Assembly (NCBI RefSeq): GCF_016859285.1
Contig: NC_053406.1
Span: 6,149,501 to 6,213,500, forward strand
Source: Xiphias gladius
Lineage: Eukaryota; Chordata; Actinopteri; Istiophoriformes; Xiphiidae
Length of the DNA: 64,000 nt
Direction: 5' to 3'
In this document: positions 43,039 to 55,684 of the stretch, one piece after another
How the letters are laid out: every line of letters starts with the position of its first letter
How positions within the stretch are numbered: position 1 is the stretch's first letter
Notes under the pieces: model-generated
Told to the model about the DNA's origin: nothing
Seen by the model: the letters and a program-made list of their open reading frames with translations, nothing else
Database searches by the model: none
Program-made: the position numbers and the translations under genes

Positions 43039-44297
43039 CTGCGGGAGGAGGGAGAAAGTTGGGACATGACTATAGCTCACTATACCTGGTACTACTTCAC
43101 AACGGACTTGTGGTCCAGAACAGCACAGTTCTGAAGAACTTGTACTCATTGTGTGCTACTGCTCCACTTTATTTCAGAAGGAAAGCATTGTACTTTTTCC
43201 TCCGTTACATTTATTTGACGGCTGAAGTTACCGGTTACTCCTCAGTTAGAGCATATACAAGATTTTCATATAAAAGATATCATCATCTTATAAACTAGGA
43301 TGCCTTCTCGTAGTTGAAAATGCTCAACGCCTAGTCAGCATGAATAACAACAATCCACTGATACAACATATACATAAATCTCTGAAAGGGGCCGTTCTGC
43401 ATTAGAATGTATGTTTACCTAACATTTTAAGTACATTTGCTGATTATACTTCTGTACTTTTACTCACAGAACATTTTAAATGCAGGCCTTCTCCTTGTGA
43501 TGGAGTATATTTTGAAATTGTGGTATTGGTACTTTTACTTAAGATCTCACTGATCCCAGCTGAGTCATTATCCCTGTTCAGTGGCCGCTAGTGACGTTTA
43601 GGAGTGCTGTGATGCATTGGCCACAATTCTGGTAATCCGGGTGAGAGCACAGAGTAATCAGATTACACTTTTGAGAACGACAAACCACTGCTTGGCTTTC
43701 CCCATCCAAATTTCAGATTGCTCTACCCCAGATTCATACTGGTTAATACTCGGCCCCCATATTTCAAACTCGGATGAGTCAAGTTTTTCCCACGAGGTAC
43801 ATTTAGAGCAGGGTGATATATCATTGTAATATCGATACCATGATATCAGACTGGATATCAGGTATGGTTCTTTATTTTCCTTTTTCTAGGATGCTGATAT
43901 AGCTCTCATATGGTAAAATTTCGACTTGTCTGGCTGCATTGGGCTGTTCTGTCTTACTTAAAACATCCGCTTGGCCATCATATGCATGTTTCTAATGGGT
44001 TACTTTTCACTTTGCCTATATATCTTTTGAAACCACAAAGTGTCACCACAAAAAATACAATGTGGCTGGAAGACTGAACATCAGCTGTTCGGCTGTTGTG
44101 ATCGTACACAGGACACGTCCCTGAGGTCTGCAGGTTAAAGAGGGTGTAAACTCCAGTTGTCAGGGTTTGAATAAGAGCTAGTGCCGAGAATTCGTTTTAC
44201 CAGTACAAACGTATGCATACACTGTTAAGATGAACTAGACCTCTGGGCTGGCCGAACTAAGACCGGAGTGTACAGGCTGAGCAAATTTCGTGCAGAC
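43039..44297 (-). other. hes6: hes6 intron 3 with hAT-like fragment
   Basis: A 1.26-kb intron. Positions 43160-43560 match, in reverse orientation, the hAT-like repeat at 8431-8884 (CTCCGTTACATTTATTTGAC and GTACTTTTACTTAAG). Nothing else recognised. Confidence 0.7.
43160..43560 (-). mobile_element. hAT-like miniature element, partial copy
   Basis: Reverse-orientation relative of the element at 8431-8884, recognised by CATTTATTTGACGGCTGAAG, GGCCGTTCTGCATTAGAATG and GTACTTTTACTTAAG. Ends are eroded. Confidence 0.55.
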
Positions 44298-44891
44298 CTT
44301 GGCTTCGGTTCTTCAGGACGTCCTCCACCTTCTTCACCGTCATCTCCAGCACCTCCGCGTTCTCCATTTTGGAATGGAACTGTGGGAACAACCAGCAGAG
44401 CTCCTTTAGAAAACCAAACCGAGCCGCACACCACGGGGCACAGGTGAACGCCGGCGCAGCGTGCGCTCCGTACTCACGTCTGTGTCCGCCAGCAGCGTCC
44501 GCAGCTCCTGCAGGCTCTCGTTGATGCGAGCTCGCCTCTTCTTCTCCACCAGAGGCTTCCTGGTCTGCGGGGACACAAAGATCACACCTCAGTAACTTTG
44601 CTTTGCCGTGACTACGGTCGCAACCATGTGTGGGCTGTGGTTAAGTGTTGCTTTCCCTCTCGAGCCCGAAACTAGTGGCGTACAACTCTGCGGCTTGCAG
44701 CGGCGCGAAATGCATCACGGACCGCCGCAGAGCAAAACCGGCGTGACAGGCGCGTCGTTGCCAGGTGTGCGCAGAGAGGGGCCCCGTTCCCCCCGCGTAG
44801 GTACCTTCCTGTCCGCCTTCTGAATCCCATAGTAGGACTCATCTTCTTCCAACCCGAGTCCGGTGTTGCTGGGCCGAGCCGAGGGGGCCAT

Positions 44892-45150
44892 GTTGGTTGG
44901 ATCGCCGCTTCTGTGGCTTCTCCCGCTGCTGATTCCTGCGTCTCGAGTCGTCTTCAGCGAGGGGGCAGCTGGCAAACGGAACCGGTTTCACTGGAAGAAA
45001 AAAAAAAAAAAAAAAAAAAATCAACAAACTCGCAGGCGAGGCGAGGCGAGGCGAGGCGCCCTGTGTTTATTGTGCAACCCTATTGAGACTTGCTGCTGGC
45101 GCTGAGTGGCTGTTGTTAGTATTTATAGGGGCTTATTAACATGTGAATGG
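44892..45150 (-). promoter_or_regulatory. hes6: hes6 core promoter and leader
   Basis: A TATA box (minus-strand TATAAATA, 45127-45120) lies about 230 bp upstream of the ATG. Just upstream of it, 45135-45149 holds a TTAACATGTGAATG block shared with the her8a-like promoter. The leader contains a (GGCGA)n run at 45035-45058 and, on the plus strand, a poly-A run at 44999-45020. No RBPJ site was evident. Confidence 0.65.
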
Positions 45151-47030
45151 GGGCTGAGCTGCTCTTGCTGGGGGACAACAGAGCGCACACGGCCGGAGCC
45201 AATGAGCGGCCGCCCCTTTTGTCTCCGGTCAGCCCCGGTCCGCGCCTCGCAGAGCTGGACTGGCTTTGCTCAGACAGTTTGTTGGGTTAGGGGGCCGACC
45301 GCTCTGTTTTCCCCCTCTGTTGGTACTCATGAACTGTATGTCCTTCCATTCAGCTGAGCAAAATTCCCCATCATGCAGAAGCAGAATTTGATGACGCCTG
45401 AGCTCGATTTTTTTTTTTTTTTATAAAACGCAGTGATTAATGTTCAAATAGTTGAGTGTTAGATGCAGCATGAAGAACACATTTTGAATGAGGAGAGTTT
45501 TCAGACACTTCTCTCTATTAAACATATCATCTTAAACAATATCCGAAGCAGAGCTTCATGTTTGTAGCTGTAACCTCTGGTTGTGCAGTTCGCTGAGCAT
45601 TTACGCGCCGGAGCATCTCGGCATTACTACCTCAAGAATCTGTCCTGTCTGTTCTCTGCCCTACCCATTCTCCTTTCTGCCTGCCTTTGTGTCCGCTCCT
45701 CGGCAGATTTACCCGGCTGTTTGGCGGATGTAACGCGATGCCTTCAGTTGGCAGCTGCTGCTGGCGGCCCCTCGGCCCAAACTGAATCAGCCGGGGGAAT
45801 TAAGGGCCCTTATCCAAAGAAAGCGACAGGTGTTGGCCTGCGCCTCGTTTGTTCTCCCCGTTGTTTTGTGACTTCTGATTTGTGTGCAACTGCATTCTCA
45901 CGTCGCCTGCTCTGCCGCGACAGAGTTTATAATGTCTGGCTGCTTTGGCTGGGACAGCCTGTACCTGCACACGGTGCCTTTATTGCAACGCGGTGTGTGT
46001 ACAAACATGCAAAATCTGAGGATGTCACCCTTGACATAACACTTTGACTGTTAAGAGTTAAATGATCCTGACCTGTGATGTCAGTATCAGTAGGAGCTGG
46101 ATGTGCTGGTTTAGTCCTTTGCGCACACGGTCTATTTGTTTATGTCTAATAAGAGCGCTCAGCCCTCTGCCCTCGTTGTTCTACGTGTTTTGTACAAGGC
46201 ATTATCATGCAAATGACTTTTACAATAGAGCAGCTCTGTCTGCTCGAAAAGTGACCGGGCAGGCATCTCTGCCACCCTCCAGGTAAATGTCGCCTAAAGG
46301 TTTATCATCAGGTGCTCTTTTACGCACGGCATTTCCACAATTGCGCAGCATTTCCGCAAAAAGCCCCCACTAAACTCTAGTGCCCCAAATGAAGGAAGAG
46401 TCGCAGACCTTTTGAAGTGGAGGGTTTTTGGCACCTCGCCAACCCCAGATCCCTGTTCCAGATCTTTAATGGTGTGGACTGTGGAGAGAGCAGCTGTCTC
46501 GGCTCGCTTTTGTTGGTGAGCTCGCCGAGGGACCAGCCCCCCCCCGACCCACCGCCTGGCGCCATGTGGTGGCTAATCATAACGGCAATAATAGCAGGGG
46601 AACTGGCCATATGCACGTTTTCTAACTTTCTAGTTTACAAAACCCGATGATGAATAACATCTTTAGTAAGACGCAGCCTAAACGTGCCACAACACTCGCT
46701 TTGACCAGAGCTGCATCTCGACGGTTTTGTGCGCACAGATGGAGATGACTGATGCTTTCAAACCTGACTGGGTTCCTTATCCGCTTAGCCAACTTACTTT
46801 TAATTCTCACAGTCTGCCAGAGGCCAAAATAAACGATTAATACCGAGAACAATCCGGGTCCCTTTACTCCTTGTTCATTTAGCTCAACCTTATGTGTCTG
46901 GTCCTTTTAATCTCAAAAGCATGACCATAAGTATGATTTATAAGAATAAATGTATTTATAAAATGAAGCTGCAGCTATAGATTCCGTTACCATCTGTCTT
47001 TTTGCAATCAATACAAGGATGAGTAATAAT
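45151..47030. other. intergenic between hes6 promoter and LINE, no gene recognised
   Basis: GC-rich near hes6, AT-richer later. Open plus-strand frames at 45583-46047 and 46417-46650 show no known domain; the latter ends with a hydrophobic segment (WWLIITAIIAGELAICTF). Confidence 0.45.
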
Positions 47031-47034
47031 TTTC

Positions 47035-47960
47035 CTAAAGTTCAACGAGGACAAAACTGAAATCCTACTAGTTGGTCCTGAAACCAAAGAGCTGGGTCTG
47101 GAGTGTCGCTGTTATCTTAGATTCAGATTTAAGCTTCAGCTCACACATTTACAAGGTGATGAGAACATCCTTTTTTCGGGCTAGTACGAGAGTATTAAAT
47201 CGTAGGAACTCAAAACAAAACAAAAAAGGAAAAGCGGATTCATACCTTTATTTCAAACCGACTGGATTGCACTGCAGTGCACTCTTTACCGGCCTCCTGG
47301 TGAAAACCACTGACAAGACTGACTTCAGCTCATTGAAAACTCTGCAGCTCGGCTATGAACCAGAACCAGGAGGAGAGAGCACATTGGTCCAGCTTAAGCT
47401 GCTCGGGCCTGGCTTCCTGTAACATTTAGAATTGTTGTTAAGGTCCTCCGCCTCATACACAAAGCCCTTAATGGGCCAGAACCAAGCTACATTGCTGTCC
47501 GCCTTGTGATCTATTTGCCTTCAGGAACGAGGGAAGGCAGCTCACTAAATATCTTTAAAAGAAAGCTCAAAACGTGTCTCTTCACTGCAGCCTTTAACTA
47601 GCTGTGACTCTCCTGTTACAGTCCTGAAGTTCTTTTTTGCACTTGGCTTCGTATTTCTGCACTGCTGCACTTCTTTTAAAATGTTGTATTTTACTTCATG
47701 TTATGCAATTTATGTATTCTATTCTATTTTTAACTTTATTTGTATTTTATTTTATTTAATTATTATTCAGTGGGCTTTATTTCCCATCTTATGTTATTAT
47801 GGCATTCTATCCTGGGTTTATGTTCATTCTAGGTCCATTTTCATGTGAAGCACTGGGTGCATGTCATTTCTTTATTGTAAAGCACTTTGAGCTGCATTTC
47901 TTGTATGAAAGGTTCTATAAAAATAAGGTTTCTTCTTCTTGTTATTATTATAATTATCAA
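47035..47960 (+). mobile_element. degraded L2-type LINE, 3' part
   Basis: The plus strand carries pieces of the C-terminal part of a non-LTR reverse transcriptase: FNEDKTEILLVGP (47042-47080), VILDSDLSFSSHI with YKVMRTSFF (47110-47180), then a decayed LIHKALNGPEPSYIA (47452-47495). The 3' end reads AAAGCACTTTGAGCTGCATT followed by a TTATTATTATAATTAT tail, the usual L2-like ending. Frames are broken, so it is a dead 5'-truncated copy. Confidence 0.8.
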
Positions 47961-49505
47961 TACCCCCATCCTGAAACATGTCGTAAAGGGTCAGTTAACC
48001 CAAATAACTTGTTAAACATATTTTCTGTCATATTTTTTGTCCAGGTTTTGAGGTACAATTTAAGTCACCACCCTGATACAACGGAGGTGTGTGGAATTCC
48101 TTTTAGTGCTAAAACGCCAAAAAAAAAAAAAAAAAAAAAAAAAAAAGACACTTAGAGGCATCACCAAAAGTTAATCCACAAACCCCACTGTGAGCAGTTT
48201 TCTGGTCCCTATGGAAATTGTAATAGTAGAAAAAGCGAAGGTGTCCCAAACAAATATAAACAATGGCTCTGTTCTATTCAAGTGTCCCAGTAAGCGGTAA
48301 CAGTGTGGGATTCAGCCATTTTTTATTTTATTATTTCAACCTGTGTTTTTCCCACTGTGACAGGTCAAAATGTCTTATGTGGCAATGGCTTTGAGCACCA
48401 CAGCTGTATTCCTTCCACCTTCCACTGTCTTAAATGTGCAGCAGAAAACCCCCGCAAATAAAACTGAAACCAACTGCCTTGCTAGGTACCACGAGGTAAT
48501 TCAAAAAACACGATTTAAAGCGGCAGTTTTGGTCTGAACTCATAAAACCATGACATAATTATGAAGCTGTTGTGCCTAACAAGTTAGCTAGCAACCAGAC
48601 ATGAAATAATGTGTTTCTGGCCACCTGACAAATGTAAATCCAATAGGCCTTTTTTCACGGAAGACATTTTTGAGCTGTCACAGCAGGAGAAGCACAGATG
48701 ATTGATTAATTCAGTTTAGGTGCTTCAGTTTCTTGGTCCTGGTAGCACTGGCTCACTGTCACGCTGTCAGTTCTTTGAGCTAGAACGGAGCCGTAGTGTC
48801 ACTGGCGACACCTGTGCTTTACTGATTTTGAAAAGTCAAAATATCTGCTGTGGGAAAAGGCCTATATTCACTCTCGTCTCTTTCCGTTTGGTCTCACAGC
48901 GTTAAACAGCTGAAGAAAAAACAGAGCCAAAATAAAGTATGTGACAAAAAAATATCTGGGTTTAGCTAGTATCCAGCCAGGCAGTTCTTCACTAGCTAGT
49001 CGCTAACTTTCTCTGACCTTTGTTGCTAGGCTGGTAGTGTGTTTATCTGAGTTTATTTACTGAAAACAGCTGCCTGCTGCTGCTGGAGATTTGGTGAGAC
49101 AGAATTATTCAGTAGTTGCAACCGTTAAAACAATGAGCTAGAAGAGGCTAAAGAGACGCACGGAGCTGCAGAATGTAGTTATAATTTACTGAATCACTGA
49201 GAGCGACCCATTTCACAGTCACAACGTCATTAGCCATTTATGTAAAGACAGTGATTAATGCAGCTTTAAAAACTTGCAATTATATTTCCATATCTATATT
49301 TGTATGATTATTTTAAGTAAATAACCTAAAAAGTAAACTGTTTTGGTCTCCTTGTGAGACCAAGGTAAGCTGTTATATATCAGGTGCTATGTCCTGTCCT
49401 TCTGCACTGCATGGTCACTATAGCAGAAATATCAAAACATAATGGAGAGGAGCAAATATACATGAACAACATCATTCATAAAGTTGAATCAAATGTAAAA
49501 TATGT
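47961..49505. other. intergenic, repeat debris downstream of the her8a-like gene
   Basis: Poly-A run at 48119-48146. The stretch about 48500-49265 (TAGCTAGCAACCAGAC, AATGAGCTAGAAGAGGCTAA, TCACTGAGAGCGACCCATTT) looks like a familiar fish interspersed repeat, but I cannot name it. No gene seen. Confidence 0.4.
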
Positions 49506-49511
49506 TTTATT
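49506..49511 (-). terminator. candidate poly(A) signal of the her8a-like gene
   Basis: TTTATT on the plus strand is AATAAA on the minus strand, about 355 bases beyond the stop codon. Confidence 0.35.
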
Positions 49512-49866
49512 ATTATTAATGTTTAGGTTAATTATAAAGCAATAGAGGAAGACATAAAAATCTATCCAATCGCAAGCAAGTGTTCTAAGAAGTAAAGTCA
49601 CTCCGTATAATATCAAATAAATAAAGCTGTTAATACAATAAATACATGAAAGATTAATAAGAGCCTTCTATAATGCAGGCTACAAGAAGTCAACTTCTGA
49701 AGGGAAGTACTGAGAAAAGGTCTGTATAGAATCATTATAGCACACCTACAATAATAATCACTGGAACAAAACTGCCCCACATTTGTCTTCTGAGCAGCAT
49801 ATCTATAAGATACATAACAGAGGATGGTCTAACAAAATGGAGAACCAATAACATTAATCCACCAGA

Positions 49867-51183
49867 TCACCAGGGCCTCCACATCTCCAGCATCCCCAGG
49901 TTGGAGCTGTGGAGCACGGCTCTCTCCTGACATCCAGCTATGTGGCAGGTGGGCCCCTCTCTCTGGAGCTGCCTCCCAGGCAGGGGTTCTCCTCTAAGAG
50001 GTGTGCCGGGGTTACCTTGGCCGGCCGGAGGAGGAACGCTATGTCTTGATGTGGGCTGGGTCGGGGGGCTCTCATCGGTGGACCTGGGCAGGGACTTGAG
50101 GAGGTGGTTGAGCAGACGGGAGCCCAGAGTTTTGTCCATCCAGTCACAAGTGAGGAGCATGTTGTGGACCTCGTGCATGCACTGGATGTACCCTGTGCTG
50201 TACTTCTGCTGGGCCTCCAGGCCTGATGTAGGGTCTGCAGGGGAAGAGGGAAGAGGAGAGAGGCTGTAGCAACCCCTGGTGGTGGTGGAGGCACAACACG
50301 CATCCAGTAAACCAGCTTGAACCACTGCTGTTCCCCTTCAGGAAGCTGCTAAGTAATACAAAATCTTTCCCAGCTGACCAACACAGTTTCATTGAACTAT
50401 TAAAAACAACGTGTCCAGATCACAGCTCTCCTCTAACCATCACTTCACAGCTACATACATTCACACTTGAAAGATGGAGGCCCCAGCATCTAGCGTTGTA
50501 TGTGCTGATGCTGCCCCCTGCTGCCTAATGTCAACTAGGTCAAGAGATTTCAGGTAAAAGTTTATTACCCCCCGTCTCGCCCTAAGGGGTCGCCATGGCT
50601 GGTTTAGATATCAGCCAGCGTTACAGGGGGCAATAAAAACTACAACCTAAAAGCATCTGGCGTTAGACCCTACATATGTGCTACACAAGGACAAGTGCAC
50701 GGAGCCACGAGCCTTACCGTTGAGTTTATTGCTCTGGATGTTCTGCAGATGTTTCACAGTCATCTCCAGAATATCAGCTTTCTCCAGTTTGGATTGCTGT
50801 TGGGAGAGGAGCAGCATTAAAGTCAACTTCATCCGGCCTCCGTTGTTTACTTGTAGAGGAGATTGGAACGCACGAGGAAATACTCACATCGAGCCTGAAG
50901 GCCCCGATCACGGTTTCTTTCAGCTGATCCAAACAATTGTTTATCCTCTCCCGCCGTTTCCTCTCAATGAGCGGCTTTCTTAGCTGTAAAGGCAGAGAAA
51001 TTGGCGGTTAAAGGCCTGCCAACGGGGTGAAGCACCATGCTGGAGCGCAGAGGTGTGTGTGGCCCACCCTGCCTGCCCTAAAACAGAAATGGATCTATAG
51101 AATATCCAAGTGTAAAATACCTTTCTCTCCTCCTTGGCACTTGGGTGTTTCCCCACGCTATGCGCCATGGACGAAGCAGTCAT
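49867..51183 (-). CDS. her8a: Her8a-like bHLH-Orange transcription repressor
   Basis: Hairy/E(spl)-family DNA-binding repressor that recruits Groucho/TLE through WRPW; family members hold neural progenitors and act in Notch or Notch-independent patterning. Minus-strand exons: 51183-51121 (MTASSMAHSVGKHPSAKEER), 50983-50888 (basic region and helix 1; KPLIERKRRERINNCLDQL), 50796-50718 (helix 2; QSKLEKADILEMTVKHLQNI), 50234-49867 (Orange domain; KYSTGYIQCMHEVHNMLL, then TLGSRLLNHLLKSLP, and the final MWRPW). Phases agree; total 201 residues. Same four-exon plan as hes6 8 kb away and same strand, so a tandem paralogue. The family is certain; the symbol her8a rests on remembered similarity. Confidence 0.88.
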
Positions 51184-51340
51184 GTTTCTCTTCCTCGGGT
51201 GTCTGCGCGCTTCTGTCCCTTCTCCTCCGAATCTCGGCGCGTCTCTAGGGCCCTCGGCGCGGCGCGGCCCTCGTATTTATAGGGCGCCATTAGCATGTGA
51301 ATGCTCCGGCTCTTTGGCTGCGGAATTTTCCCACACACGG
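51184..51340 (-). promoter_or_regulatory. her8a-like core promoter with TATA box and RBPJ-type site
   Basis: Minus-strand TATAAATA at 51281-51274, about 90 bp before the ATG. A TTAGCATGTGAATG block at 51290-51303 matches the hes6 promoter at the same spacing. Further upstream, TTTTCCCACACACGG (about 51326-51340) contains TTCCCAC, the complement of the RBPJ core GTGGGAA typical of Notch-driven Hes genes. Confidence 0.6.
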
Positions 51341-52587
51341 GGTCCCATCAGTCAAGACTGACAGGTCACTGGCTCCATTCAATAACACAGAGACCCGACC
51401 TAGAAAAAAAAAAAGGGGGGGGGGGGACTCTAAAGCGACAGATGTCCAGCCTGAAACCACGCACCACCCCCTCTCCACCGGGCGCCCAACAAAAAAGTGC
51501 GGTTTCCCTCCTCTCCCAGGGATGAACAAGAGTGTGCAGTTACCGTGCTTTGCTCCGGGGAGCCCCTCGCTCATTCTTTTCAGGAGCAACATTACACTAC
51601 CTGCAAATAAGCCGGACATGCTCCATCACAGCTCAGGGGAAGACACAATACGCTGACAAATCACCTGAGACCATATCGTCCCATATAAAGAACAGGTTCG
51701 CCCGTATCATCTTCGATATTATTCTAACTCTGATTCCCAAGTAAACGCATATAAATCCTTCTAATCCCAGCATCACAGTTGCTTAGCAGCTGGCTGCGGC
51801 AGGAGAGTCAGACTAATAGTGACCTAACACACATCTCTTCTCTTTGAGAAGCACAGAAGGACTTTTCTTCCACGAGCAACAAGTCGCGCACTGTATTTTA
51901 CCTGCTTTGATCACACCCCGTGTTTTCAGATGTTCTCGAATCTGCTGGTAACTGTTAGAGAGCAGATGTCAGATTGACCAGATGTCCACCCACCTTTGGG
52001 TCCCTTTGGAGGAGGGGGGTGGGGGAGGGAGGTTTTGAGCCACGCGACTGCCAGGCGAATGCCGGGTCGTGGGAACCGGAGCCAAACAAAGATCGCCATT
52101 CATCCAAACCTAATCAGCATGAAGAGAGTAATAACCTCCAGAGAGGGTGGACAGTCCGGCCGAGGAGGAGGAGGAGGAGGAGGAGGACGCTGAGGCTTTG
52201 GCAGGTGACCAGTGGATGACCAGTGCAGTTGGTGTAATGGATAGTATCCAATCAAACATTCTGCGAAGACGCAGCCAAATGGATCACCTACAACATAGTT
52301 TCAGAAGCGCATCAACTAGGCCTATTTGGATAGTCCAGAAACCCCCGAATTATGTCATTTTCTACAAGTTTCAATGTCACAGTCTTTTCCCTGGCCTTTG
52401 CCATGGGAACCGACATAAACTATAACTAACAAAAATGTCCGTGTTCTTTCACTCTTTCAGTTTCACACTCATCTGTTTGTTTGAACCCTTCCTAAGCGAC
52501 TTTAATGTGTGACAGGTTTACTTGGCACCAGTATGGAACCAGACCCGCCTAGTCCTGCAGAAAATATTGAGGAATACCACTCACACT

Positions 52588-52588
<1 letters not shown>
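51341..52588. other. intergenic upstream of the her8a-like gene
   Basis: No gene recognised. A poly-A/poly-G patch lies at 51402-51426 and a GAGGAGGAGGAGGA run at 52161-52186. Confidence 0.5.

Positions 52589-52662
<74 letters not shown>
52589..52662. repeat. (CA)n microsatellite
   Basis: About 74 bases of CA dinucleotide. Confidence 0.95.
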
Positions 52663-52666
<4 letters not shown>

Positions 52667-53109
52667 TGACCTTGGTAACTTTTGGGGACATTACATAGAG
52701 TTGCATTAATTTCCTGGAGACCCACCCTAACCATAACCGTTTCTTGCCTAACCCTAACCTTAACCGCTGAGCCGAAAATCAGCTTTTCCCCAATTGGGGA
52801 CACAGCTTTTGTCCCTAATTGGACAAGCCGTCCCCAATTAACTGGTCATTAGTCTGAAATGTGTCCCCAAATGCAGCCCTTAACAGACATACACATTAAC
52901 ATGTAGTCCAATCTTTGTTAGGACATTCATTGACATAATCCACTCCCTAGCCCCTTACCCTAACCCTAACCTAAACCTAGTTCGAACCTGAACCCTAAAA
53001 CCAACTCTTAACCCTCAAACAGCCCTTTAATGTTGTGAGGACTGGCCAAACTGTCCTCACAATGGTGGTTTCAAATCAAACCTTGTCCACACAACTATAG
53101 AAAAACACG

Positions 53110-53145
<36 letters not shown>
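52663..53145. repeat. common teleost repeat with CCCTAA-like runs and terminal CA tract
   Basis: Two related blocks: 52670-52870 (GGGGACATTACATAGAG, CCTAACCCTAACCTTAACC, AATTGGGGACAC) and 52905-53145 (CATTGACATAATCCACTCCC, CTTACCCTAACCCTAACC, TCAAACAGCCCTTTAATG, CTGTCCTCACAATG, then a CA tract at 53110-53143). I recognise the second block as a high-copy fish repeat that usually ends in CA. The CCCTAA units look telomeric but belong to the repeat. Confidence 0.6.
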
Positions 53146-54719
53146 ATTTTTAGATTCATAGTTTGCCCTCCCACTGCTTTTTCCAGACAACATGATCGTA
53201 TCGGATTTGTTATTCAATGACAAAGATGACAGGATGAGAACACCTAATTTCATAAAGGAACTGCCTTTTGCAAACTTACAATTCTAAAGTACCCTGTCAA
53301 CAGGTTCCTTGATGCAATGTTGACGTTTAGATGAAAATATTACTTTTATCAAACAGTAATTTGATAACAGTGAAAACAAGAGGGTCTGTATTTGGCCAGA
53401 CAGTTGTGAGAGATGACGGGTCAGAGGGTCAAGAAAAACATTCTAAATCATCGCGCACAGATTATGAATGTCAGCAGCAAAATTTCATCACTGTAAAAAT
53501 GAAGAAATTGAGAAAACTCAAAATTTCAAGACAACACACTTACAAATAATAAATACAATTTTAAGTTAGACAGTACAGCATCATTTCTTAAGTTCGGCAT
53601 CTGTTCTGCATTTGTCCAACATTCCTTTTCAGTTACTTTAACATTCTTTAAGCTGGAGTAAGTTATAATTACATATACAACTTTGAAATTTTGCCTGTTA
53701 ATTTACTCTTAATTGAAGTAACATTCATTTGTACAGTGTACTCACTTGTGATTTGATTGACACTTATGATTCTCTAGTTGTCCAGTAATGTCAATTGTGT
53801 TATTAGCAAAATATGGTAAAGAGTGATCCACCATGAGATCCAACTATTCCTTGTAACAGCATAATTTGTATGACCAGCAACCATCAAGCTGTATTTTAAT
53901 GTTTTTTACATTTGATTGAAGCGTCATAGAAATGACCACGTGACCCATCTGAGACACATGACAAGCTTCGATCACTTAACTGTCATCAAGAAAAATTATT
54001 ATAGTTGTGATCTATTCCTAAGTTCTAACAACTTGCGATCCTTATTTATGCCAAAGAATATAACATGTTGTCACAGTGTAGTCATTAGAGGTTATTAATG
54101 TTAACGCATTAATGCATTAAAATTATTTACTGCAGAGAACGTTTGTGTTTTTCTCCAAATTAAAAAAACAAATGTGAAATGTCTCAACACATTTACATTT
54201 GAATAAAAAAAAAAGATTGATATACGACTTGACGAGCAAAAATAAAGATTTAAATTTTTTTTTTTTTAATAAAACCGTGAAATATAGATTAGTGAAATAT
54301 AAAGTAGAATAATAATGAATACAAATACAGATTCTATAAATGAGAAAACAGCAATTATTTTCGAAAGTGAAAAAAAAGAGTTTTTATATTCCAACACAGC
54401 ACAAGTGAAGACCAGTCCAAATTTATATGACATAAACAAACCTTGTGCTGTAATCTTTATACAGCGCACAATATGCTTTTATCCACCATATTTTTTTCTT
54501 TTTCCGTCTCCTCTTCTGTGTCATTTAAATGGAAGATCTTCCCATCAGGCTGCTTCATCCATTTCAGTTTGACTTATTCACCCAGGCTGTGGTCCTTCAG
54601 TCTCTGGTTGAAATGATCAGAAACATTTATTCCATTAGGGTACAAAGTGTAGGATTTTAAACTTTTGGAATATAGCACCATCCAATGGTCTCATCAACAA
54701 AAATAGTCTACGGCCACAG
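53146..54719. other. intergenic, AT-rich, no gene recognised
   Basis: AT-rich sequence with short A runs (54206-54216, 54257-54268). No supported exon or named repeat. Confidence 0.5.
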
Positions 54720-54910
54720 TATGTGAGGCAGCGCAGCAGTGCTTTGAGCTAAATGCTAACATCAGCATACTAACATGCACAGTGACAGTGTTTAGAAGGT
54801 CTATGTGTGTATACCCTGCTCACCATTTTAGTTTAGCGGGTCAGCATGCTTACATTTGCTAATTAGCATTATTTGATTTTTTCTGTAATTCATCCTGTCA
54901 GGGAATTTCA
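54720..54910. repeat. common teleost repeat, copy 1
   Basis: TGCTTTGAGCTAAATGCTAA, then ATTTGCTAATTAGCAT: a high-copy fish interspersed repeat, family not assigned. A second copy lies at 55685-55920. Confidence 0.55.
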
Positions 54911-55684
54911 GTCTGGTCCAAATGATGTGCTGACATTTCCAACACTGGAGTCATGCCACAAGTGTTGCTAAAGAAGACTTGGTGTTGACAGCGATACCTG
55001 CTTCTAAACCCGTCAGGTAAAAATTCTACACGTAGTAACTTTAAGTAGTAAAACACACATCAGTGAAGAAATATTTTCCAGGTGCGTATGCAGGATCTTT
55101 AGGTGTAAAACTGCCTAAACTAACAAAATGTAAATAACATTTCTGCTTTACATTCAAACGCGTCCTGCATCTCTTCCAACTCACGGGACGAGTCTGATTT
55201 TGTCATTGTCACCTTCACCACCTGCTTCCTCGCTGAATCCAATGGCAAAGTAATTTTATAATGATGATATGTTCATATAGTAAACTGGAAGCTTTTGAGA
55301 ACTTAACATAACTCACTGCTGCAGACAAAAGCATATTTGTTGCTACAGTTTTGAGCATTCCTATTAGTTGCAGTAACACAGGAATGTATGATTTTATCAG
55401 GCTGAAGCTCATTCCAACTACTGAATGAAGTCATGTGCATGAGCTAACCATCTGACCATTTCCATGAAACCTCCTCCACGAGCATCTTGATCTTGTCCTC
55501 AGCTATGTTCCTCACACTAGCAAGGTCTGTGTAGTGCTCCTTGTAGTACCTCTGAGCACTGGTCCAACTCATGAGTGTTCTCACGTAGACCTATTTAGTC
55601 TCTGAAAATTCTTAAAAACAAAAGTCGTGATGTAGACATCTCAATTAAAGTGCACTCATTCAATAACCAGGAACAGTGCTTTAC
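54911..55684. other. intergenic between two copies of a fish repeat
   Basis: No gene seen. Positions 55401-55432 contain a 32-base sequence repeated almost exactly at 56528-56559. Confidence 0.45.

Noticed and set aside
45583-46047. 154-codon plus-strand frame upstream of hes6
   Set aside because: No known domain or repeat of conserved residues; probably chance in GC-rich promoter-proximal DNA.
52970-53000. CCCTAACCCTAACC as an interstitial telomere
   Set aside because: Only a few units, and they sit inside a recognised high-copy fish repeat that normally carries such runs.
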